A DNA stretch of 18,719 bases from Pinguiococcus pyrenoidosus (lineage: Eukaryota > Sar > Pinguiophyceae > Pinguiochrysidales > Pinguiochrysidaceae). The stretch covers positions 1-18,719 of the forward strand of contig JAAMXY010001817.1 in the NCBI GenBank assembly GCA_019677205.1, given 5' to 3'. Positions within the stretch are counted from its first letter, which is position 1. Each line of letters begins with the position of its first letter. Below, piece after piece: positions 9,991-17,900 of the stretch. The position numbers were made by a program, and so were the translations under genes. The notes beneath the pieces were generated by a model. It had not been told where the DNA came from and ran no database searches. It worked only from the letters and a program-made list of their open reading frames with translations.

Positions 9991-11193
9991 TTACAGCTCT
10001 GCCTGAGACAGGGACGCGATGCCCACGAAAGTCGCCGCGTTCAGTGCCGCGGCGCCGAACGCGGTTCCGATCAAGTCCAAGGCGGTGGACTGCAGCAGCG
10101 ACCGCATCCTCCAGGCGTAGGCAAGTCGATGGCCCGCGTAATACATCGTCGGAAGCGCGTGGAAGAGCGAGAAGCTGGATGCGGCCACACCATTCACGAC
10201 GGGCAGGCCTCGGTTCAGCGTCACGACGGAAAGCACTGGCTGCACTCCTACAACCGTAGCCACCGACGAAATCTGCTCTGCAGTGGAGCGACCGTCTTCG
10301 GATACCACCACGAGGCACATGCCGGCTCGAAGCATGCGCATCTCCACGAGACTAGGTTCTGCGGCAGCAGCAGCGGCGGAAGAGGCGTCGCAGTCGCGCA
10401 CAGCATACACAAGATGAAGGGGCGTGGCGACCAGCTCAGTGTTGCCTTGTGCCTTTACGGCGATCATCTCCGAGGCCACAGTCTGGACCGCCTGGTGCGG
10501 GACGGCAATGACCGGGCTGTATTCGGCGACGCCGGTCTCCGGCGCCCAGGTCAGAATCTCGTCGCCCACCGCGAGGTCCCGCAGGCTGGCCGAGGCGCCG
10601 CCGGCCAGCCTCGCGGTGGACGCGGCCGCAAAGCACTCGCCGGAGAACCTTAGGGACACGCCCTCGTCCACGACGATCGCATCGTCATCGGCACCATCAG
10701 CACCACCCTCACCCGTTCCCAGCGAGGAAAGCGGCAGGCAGTCCGGATCGTCGTCGTAGTGCACAGCAAAGAAGGAGCCGTCGACCGCGAGGATGAAATC
10801 CAAGGGCGCAGAGCCCCGGTTGCGCAGCACCACGAAGAGGGTCTCGGGGAAGGGCTCGTCGGACACCACCGCGAACTGAATCGCCCGACCGGTCTCGGTC
10901 TCGATGGTCTCGCAGCCCTGGCCATCGCAGTCCTTCACTTCCAGCAGGAAGTCGGCGTCGTTCGGGCTCCAATCGATCACGATATCGAAGCTGTAGGTGC
11001 CAAACTCGTCCAGTCCGAAGCCGCTGGCCGGGAAGTTCGCCAAGATGGCGTCGGAGGGGCCAATGGTGGTCTCATAGCAGGCTTCGAGCTCCAGCGCGAC
11101 CGTATTGGACAGCGACAGATCGTCCTGAAGCCTCCGCGGCGTCTCCGCCGCTGCGGCCGCAGCTGATAGCAAGAGAAGGCGCGGAAAACGCAT
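9991..11193 (-). CDS. Secreted Hint (Hedgehog/intein-type) autoprocessing protein
   Basis: 400 residues with ATG at 11193. A signal peptide is evident (Arg, then LLLLSAAAAAA, residues 1-16). Residues 25-160 form an extracellular region of predicted beta strands with four Cys (39, 89, 94, 152) that I cannot assign. The Hint domain begins at Cys187 (SGECFAA), followed by LRDLAVGDEIL and the signature TPLH (Thr257, His260). It then shows NRGLPVVNGVAASSF, like the end of Hedgehog C-terminal domains. In that family Cys attacks the preceding peptide bond to form a thioester, helped by the Thr and His; the precursor then splits. Cleavage would fall between Glu186 and Cys187; Hedgehogs have Gly there. 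The position of the Hedgehog sterol-transfer Asp appears to be His233, and a later conserved Cys is Ser340, so hydrolysis rather than cholesterol attachment is my inference. A hydrophobic segment (about 371-395) could be a membrane anchor. A further 3' exon is possible. Confidence 0.85.
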   Translation of the reverse strand: MRFPRLLLLSAAAAAAETPRRLQDDLSLSNTVALELEACYETTIGPSDAILANFPASGFGLDEFGTYSFDIVIDWSPNDADFLLEVKDCDGQGCETIETETGRAIQFAVVSDEPFPETLFVVLRNRGSAPLDFILAVDGSFFAVHYDDDPDCLPLSSLGTGEGGADGADDDAIVVDEGVSLRFSGECFAAASTARLAGGASASLRDLAVGDEILTWAPETGVAEYSPVIAVPHQAVQTVASEMIAVKAQGNTELVATPLHLVYAVRDCDASSAAAAAAEPSLVEMRMLRAGMCLVVVSEDGRSTAEQISSVATVVGVQPVLSVVTLNRGLPVVNGVAASSFSLFHALPTMYYAGHRLAYAWRMRSLLQSTALDLIGTAFGAAALNAATFVGIASLSQAEL

Positions 11194-11233
11194 GTTCTAT
11201 AGCGGAGCTTCGGGGGCTCTCCGCCGGAGAAAT

Positions 11234-11242
11234 GGCGGGAAA
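11234..11242 (-). promoter_or_regulatory. E2F-like site TTTCCCGCC upstream of the Hint gene
   Basis: The minus-strand sequence TTTCCCGCC matches the E2F/DP consensus (TTTSSCGC) exactly and ends 41 nt before the gene B ATG. E2F sites at promoters drive G1/S genes in plants, animals and many protists. With two CCAAT boxes just upstream, this resembles a cell-cycle promoter. It might lie in the leader rather than the promoter, since the transcription start is unknown. Confidence 0.4.
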
Positions 11243-11250
11243 ATGCTTCC

Positions 11251-11295
11251 ATTGGGCGAAATAGCGCAGCTCGGCGTCTGGTGGGACGTGATTGG
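11251..11295 (-). promoter_or_regulatory. Two CCAAT boxes 40 nt apart upstream of the Hint gene
   Basis: CCAAT occurs on the minus strand at 11255-11251 and 11295-11291, the same orientation, 58-102 nt before the gene B ATG. Pairs spaced about three helical turns or more are typical of NF-Y-dependent promoters. No other clear core element lies close by. Confidence 0.4.
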
Positions 11296-11925
11296 GTGCT
11301 GGGTTTTGGATACGCAGAAAAAGGAAACGCTTTCGGACGCAGTTGATGCCGTACAAACGGCGAGGTACTCCCAGCGCGAACGAATCATGAATTTAAAAGC
11401 AGCCGCGGCAGTGTCCATCCGTCACGAGGGAGCGACGGATGATTGCTGCCCGCGACGTCGCGAAGTCCGAAGTGAAGTGGAAGCAGGGACCTTTCTCGCT
11501 GGGACTCCTGAGCCGCTGCATGTGGAATCGCTTCTCATCTTGCCAAACGTGTTCCACGGGCTTCCTACCCATCTCGACGCTTCGTCTCCTCCCCGACCTA
11601 CCGTGAGCGCCACACCCTCGAGCGGGCGCGTCTCGGAAGGATCTTCGGGGATGCTGGCATGGTCGCATTGGCGAAGCACGGATTCGGTTGCAGCACTGCA
11701 CAAACCTCAGCACGCTCAGCCTTGCGAGCAGTCGTATCGGAGGGGATGGTCCATGCTGTTCGCATACGTCCGTCCGCGCAAGCTTCGCGGTGCGCCACAT
11801 TCAAGCACATCAAAGCAAGGAAAGAATCACATTTAGCAGCTCTTCTTGAAGGACCTATCCGCAGCCCATCGCAAGAGCACCCGGCAACAACACGTGTCTT
11901 GAAAAGTCTACTATCTATTTAAGTC

Positions 11926-14900
11926 TCAAAAAAGCTTCGTGTTCGTCATGTAGTCGATGCGGGTGCAATAGACGCTGAAGGCTTCCTCGATGCGGTCCTG
12001 CGCCGAGCTGTTTCGCTTCCTTTTGATCGCCGCGGACAACTTCTTGTAGTGCTCTCCCCTTTCCCTCAGAAGCTGCTCCTTGACGTCGCCGCTGGCGGTC
12101 GGGCTCTTCAGCTCCACATCCAAGGCGATCAGCGCCACGAGAAGCGTAAGCATGATCTTCCGGGGCAGTCGATCCTCGCGAATCTCTTCCACGATCTCGA
12201 TCCGCTGCTTGCGCATGTCTGCAGCTGAGAGCCCGCGAATGTGGACGAGCTTGATCGCATCTACTACTTCCTTCTCCAACGGAATTATTCTCCGAATGGG
12301 CAGCCGCGGGGAACCCGTCTTGATGCTGTTCACTTCTCCTTCTTGAGAATCGCTGTCAAGGTCGGTTCCCGGCTCCACGTCGATCGTGGTCAACTTTTCC
12401 TCCACGTCCATCGCGTCGTCTTCATCCTCGGCGAGGTAATCATCGTTCCCGTATCCAGCATCCTTCGCATAAGCGTGGTCTTCGTGATGACTCTCAGTTT
12501 CGCATTCGCTCGACTCCTCTTCGGAAAGAACCTTCTTTAGACGGCCATCCTTCGCTTCGGGGTCCACCTGCTTCTCATACGAAGTAGTAGCGCTGTCCCT
12601 CGGCTGTTCTCTGTAGGAAGAATCCAGCCGGTCTTCGGCGACGGCAGCATCCAGAGCTGCAGCGATCTCGGCAGTCGCGTTTCTTTGATCCGGAATACGC
12701 GCCAGACTTGCTCCAGTCTTCTGGCATGACGAAAGCTCACAAGATTCAATGTCGAAGTCGAAAGGGATGTTATCCGCCGGCTCCGTAGGATGCATCACGC
12801 GAGGAGCATCACCGCGAGGGTGCAGGAAAGCCTCCGCCATGCACTCCTCGCCGTCGCTGCTGGACTCACTTTCTGAACTTAATTCTGACGGAGCATCCGT
12901 CTCATCTGCCGATGTCAGTGGCTGGTATTCCTCCAGCAGATCGCGAATGGCCAATCTTCTCCTCCTCGCGGCGATGCGGAGATACGCTGTATTCCACTGC
13001 GCCCCTTCATCAAGCAAAAGCTTAACGACTTGGAGATGCCCTGCCTCGACGGCGCACCTCAAAGGAGCCCGACCTTTTCCATCCCTCGCGTGGACGACAG
13101 CGCCGTAGCGGAGAAGGAGACGCGTCATGTCTACATTGCCCATCCGCGCGGCCAGGTGCAAAGCTGTGCATTGGACGCTGCGGATAGCGTCCGCCTGATC
13201 ACGCCCAGCAAGGGACCTCCGATGCTTCGAGGTGTGAGATTTGCTGCTTCTCGCCGTGCTGATCGCGGCGGTCTTCCTCGCACGGCCCGACGGAGACTCT
13301 GGGTGGCGCTCTCCAAAGCTGCCTGCGGCATTCGCGCCTCTCTCCAGAAGCAGCTGTGCGACAGGAACGAAGCCACCTGCGACGGCGATGTGCAGCGCGG
13401 TAACCTGGCTGCTCGCAGTCCCTTGGACATTCGCACCATTGTCAAGCAGCAGTCGAACCAGCTTCACCCGCCCTTTGCTGGCGGCAAGATGAATGGGACG
13501 GCAGGTTGCAGACACCAGTCGAGGTCCCGTCGACTTTGCGACGTCATCGGTCCGGTTCCCTCTCGGGTGGTCGTCCGCCCTTGCCGCCCATTCGCCTTCC
13601 ATTGGACGGTTCACGCTGGTGTTGCCCTCGTGCTCCGCAAGAAGCCTCACGACATCTTCGTGGCCAAACCAGACTGCGGCGTGGAGAGGCGTCGCGCCGG
13701 TATCCTTTTGCATGTTGCAGTCGGCACCTCGGCGGAGGAGTTCCGACACCACGTTGGACTGGCCAAAGGCGGCGGCGACGTAAAGCGCCGTCTCATGATT
13801 CTCATTCTCCGCTTCAATCGCAGCGCCGTGCTCAAGAAGCATCGCTGCCACGTTTGCATGTCCGTGCTTTGCGGCCGTCATTAACGGCGTGCACTCCCTC
13901 TCTCCAAGCGTCTCGATGTCGGCCTTCCAGTCCAATAGAAACCTTACCATCTCTGCCTTTCCCTTGGCGCATGCGACATGGAGGGGCACGCGCGACGGAC
14001 CGCCATTAAGAGGAGCACCGTGGCCCAGCAAGAGCTTCGCGATCTCGACGTGACCGGCGGCGCAAGCAAACGCAAGAGGACTCCAGCCGTCCTCGTCGGA
14101 GACGCAAGCGTTCACGTCACCGCGACTGGTCACATACTTTGCCACGGCTTCCAGATCTCCGACGCTGCAATCAAGATGGATGTCCTTCAGGCCGGCGACA
14201 AGCCCGGCTTTCTCGCGCCGTCTCAAGAGGGAAACGACCTGCGGGAAGCCTGCTTTCATCGCCATGTACAAAGGCGTCTCTCCTGTTCGCGAGCAAACGC
14301 TCGAGTCTGCTTTGTAGCCCAACAGCAAGCTGACCATGCCGGCGTGGCCTCTGGTGGCGCACTTGTGCAATGGTGTGAATCCTCGGTTGTCTTCACAATT
14401 CACCTCCGCATGATTCTCCAACAGAAGAGTCGCCACTGCCACGTGATTCCTTCTTGAAGCGGCACAGAGCGGCGTGCAATTGAATTTGTTGCGGACGTTG
14501 GGGTCTGCCCCGGCTCGGAGAAGCTGATGTGCCACGTCGTAGAAGCCTTCCTCACAAGCAACGTAGAGTGCCCCGCATCCATTGGATTTGCGCAATGCCG
14601 AGATGGCCTCTGCAACTGCCCTTCGATCGCTGCAGTGTAGCAATTGCTTCACGGTACTGTTCCAGCCATACAGAGACGCCCACCACAGCGGCGTCCTACC
14701 ATCGTTGTCCCCCAGAGACAAGTCCGCACCCCGCTGCAGTAGCAGGTCAACGACACGATCGTTTCCGAACTTGGCCGCCAGTAGAAGGGGTGTCTGCCCA
14801 TTGCAGTCCATCGCATTCATTTCGATTTCTCTCAGCTGCAGGAGCAGGGACACCATGTGAGCTTGATTCTTCTCTGCAGCGATGTGAAGTGGGGTCATCC

Positions 14901-17900
14901 CAGTGTCATCCTTGACGTTTGGGTCAAAGTCCCTTGCATGCTGGCGCAGTGCGTCCACGACGGAAGTTTGGCCGTTAAAGGCCGCCGTGTGGAGGGGCGT
15001 GAAGGCAAAGGCAGTCGATACTTTGGCGCCTCCATGCGTGAGCAGCATCTCAACTACTTCTACGTGACCGAAGCGGCACGCCAGGTGAAGCGGTGTCCAC
15101 TTCTTTTCCATCGCAACGTCAACATAGCTCCGATGATGACCCAGAAGGCTCTCCACTTTCGCGAGCTCGCCGAAGACGCACGCGAGGTGGAGGTCGCTGA
15201 AGCTGACCGCAGAACTCGCGAGCTGAGGAGAGCCCGTCAAGCGCTCCACCACCGTCTTGTGGCCCCTCTCCGCCGCGAGGAGATAGGCTGTCTTGCCGCA
15301 CTTACTCACAATGGATGGATTGGCTCCTCGCTTCAGTAAAAGAGAGACGACATCAGATCGACCCTGTGCCGCAGCCGCATGGAGAGGCGTCATTGGACTG
15401 TTCGGTATGCCGTTGATGCGGGCACCCTTGTCAAGCAGCAGCCGTACTAGATTTGTGTGCCCATGAGAAGCCGCCCCCAGCAATGGAGTGGCCCCATCCT
15501 TTCGCGGAGCGTCCAGCGATGCACTGCGGTCGATCAGCAACAGCGCAGTCTTGTGTCTACCCGTCCGGCAAGCCACGTGAAGCGGGGTCTCTCCGCAGTT
15601 GCTCATCGCGTCGACATGGGCGCCGCTGTCCAGCAAGCAGGAGACGATCTCTCGGCGGTCCGTTTCCGCCGCAGCGTGCAGAGGCGTCGCTCCATTGAGG
15701 TCCTTCGCGTTCACTGGGGCTCCACATGTCAGCAAGAAACGCGCGACGGCCTCGCTTCCCCAAAGCGCCGCCGTGTGCAGCGGCGTGACGCCACTCGGAT
15801 CCACGCCCTGGACGTTCGCTCCTGCCGTGATGAGAAGGTCCGCAAACTCGACCCGGTTGTCTGCGGCAGCAAAGTCCAGTGGGCTCCATCGGTTCTCGTG
15901 CGAAATGTCAACATCCTCTGCGGTCTCCAAAGCTTCCCGAAACATCTCAAAGTCCCCAATGCCGCACGACAAATGCAAGTTGCTCACGGGCTCTCGCATC
16001 CCCGCTCCGTGAGCCCGAAGGAGGCGAGTCACCTCGGGCTTTCCGCGGTAGATTGCCGTGCACAGGGGCGTTCGGCCGTTCTTGGCCGCGATTTCAGTAT
16101 CGGCCTTGTGCCTCAGCAGCGTCGCAACGACGGCGACGTGCCCGTTGTCGGCGGCCAGAAGCATTGGCGTCCTGTTCTCCCTGTCGACGCAGTTCGCATT
16201 GGCGTTCATCTGCAGCAACTCCTTGGCAACCTCTTCGTGTCCATTCTCGCAGGCGACCGATAGCGGCGACGATCCATCCAGCCTAGCCGCATTGGCATCA
16301 GCTCCGTGCCGAAGAAGCAGAGCGACGACTTCATGGTGTCCTTTCTTCGCGGCGATCCACAGAGGCGTCCGCTTCTCGTCGTCGGCCGCGTCAACGGCTG
16401 CGCAGTACTCCGGCGTCAGCAGCAGTCTCACGACATCCACGTGACCCTCCTGCGCCGCCAGGAAAAGAGGCGTCCGTCCCAGGCGGTTGCGAGACTCCGC
16501 CTTGGCGCCGCGGGAGAGCAGGAGCTTCACCATCGCAAGCTCGCCATGCCGTGCCACGTGGTGAAGGGGCGTGTAGCCCCGGCAGCAGCACGCAGTGTTT
16601 TGCGCTTGGATGTTTGCTCTCATCCCCAAGAGATACTCCACGACCTCCGTCCGGAGTGCGCAGACGGCAGCCGCCAAAGGAGTAGTGCCCTTGTTGTTAT
16701 TCGCTTCGATATTGGCGCCGACCTCGACGAGCCGCTTGACATCACCAAGCTTTCCCAGGAGGGCTGCGATGTGCAGAGGGCTCTCCCCCCCTTCTCCTAG
16801 AGTGCTCACGTCTGCGCCAAGACTGATCAAGAGATTCACGATCTCCGGTCGGCCGTCCCAAGCGGCGTAGTAAAGAGGAGTCTGTCCGTTCGTGTCCCTT
16901 GCCTCCAAGTCAGCGCCATGCTCTACCAGGAGCTTAATGGTGTCTTGGTGTCGTTTCTGGCACGCCACGAAGAGGACCGTTTGTTCTTTCGGCGTGCTTT
17001 TGCTCCCTTCGACGCTGGCGCCAAGGTGAAGCAGTAGCGCTGCGACGCCCAGGCGTCCGTTCTCGCAGGCCACCCAGAGAGGGGTACGACCTCCTTCGTC
17101 TTCCGCATCAACGGCTGCCTGCTTATCGAGCAGCAGGGAAACCACGGATTCGTGGCCTTGCTCGCAAGCAAGATGGAGGGCCGTCTTGCCGTCGTTCCTC
17201 TTCGCATTGACCTCAGCGCCCCTCCGCAGCAGAATCGAAACGACCTCTCCGTGGCCGTTCTCTACGGCGAGATGTAAAGGCGTCGAGCCATCGTGCCGGT
17301 TCCTCCCGACGCCCGCATCGCGGTCCAGCAGCAGCGCTGCCACGTCACAGTGATTGTGAGCAGCAGCCAGATGAAGCGGCGTGCATCCATCCTGCTTCAA
17401 AGCGTCCAGTTTCGCTCGACTATCGAGCAGGATGCGAACCACGGGCTCGTGGCCCATCTTGGCTGCAAGGTGGAGCGCGGTGCACCCTCCGAGCTTGGCC
17501 ATGTCGACCCGGGCGCCCCGCTGCGTAAGAAGCGACACCACGCTTGACTTGCCATAGTAGGCCGCAAGGTGCAGAGGCGTCGCCAGGAGGCGGTCGCGCT
17601 TGTCGATCGTGGCCCGATGTGCAAGCAGCAAGGAAGCCATCTCGTCATGGCCGTGCTGCGCGGCAAGGTGCAGCGGTGTACAACCATTCTTGCCCTCACT
17701 GTCGACGTCTGCTCCGGCCTTGAGAAGCAGAGACGTTGCGTCCAGGTGGTTGTTGTACGCCGCCAGGTGCAGCGCCGTGCATCCGTCTTTGGCTGCTTTC
17801 ATCAGGTCGGCGCCTTCATCGAGCAAGAGCTCTACGGTCGCACAGTGGCCCTCTCTCGAGGCCACGTGCAGCGGCGTCCATCCCCCGTTCTCGAGCGTGT

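Larger units (their letters stand above)
11194..11925. other. Intergenic region: gene B promoter and gene C 3' flank
   Basis: The right part is the 3' flank of gene C; no AATAAA is seen on the minus strand, only an AT-rich stretch just after the stop. The left part is the gene B promoter. A plus-strand frame of 214 codons (11192-11836) shares the CATG with the gene B start, but its translation is low-complexity and carries no recognisable motif, so I do not call it a gene. A TATA-like CTTTTAAAT on the minus strand (about 11391-11399) lies some 200 nt before the gene B ATG and may be incidental. Confidence 0.5.

Noticed and set aside
9908-9994. Alternative acceptor ending at about 9908 for the possible Hint intron
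   Set aside because: It gives a low-complexity frame that soon stops; the acceptor at 9941 keeps a better-looking frame.
10129-10653. 174-codon plus-strand frame inside the Hint gene
   Set aside because: It is a shadow of the minus-strand Hint domain, which has clear family signatures.
11192-11836. 214-codon plus-strand frame in the promoter region of the Hint gene
   Set aside because: It starts on the palindromic CATG of the Hint start, has no recognisable domain and a biased composition; it is longer than expected by chance but unsupported.
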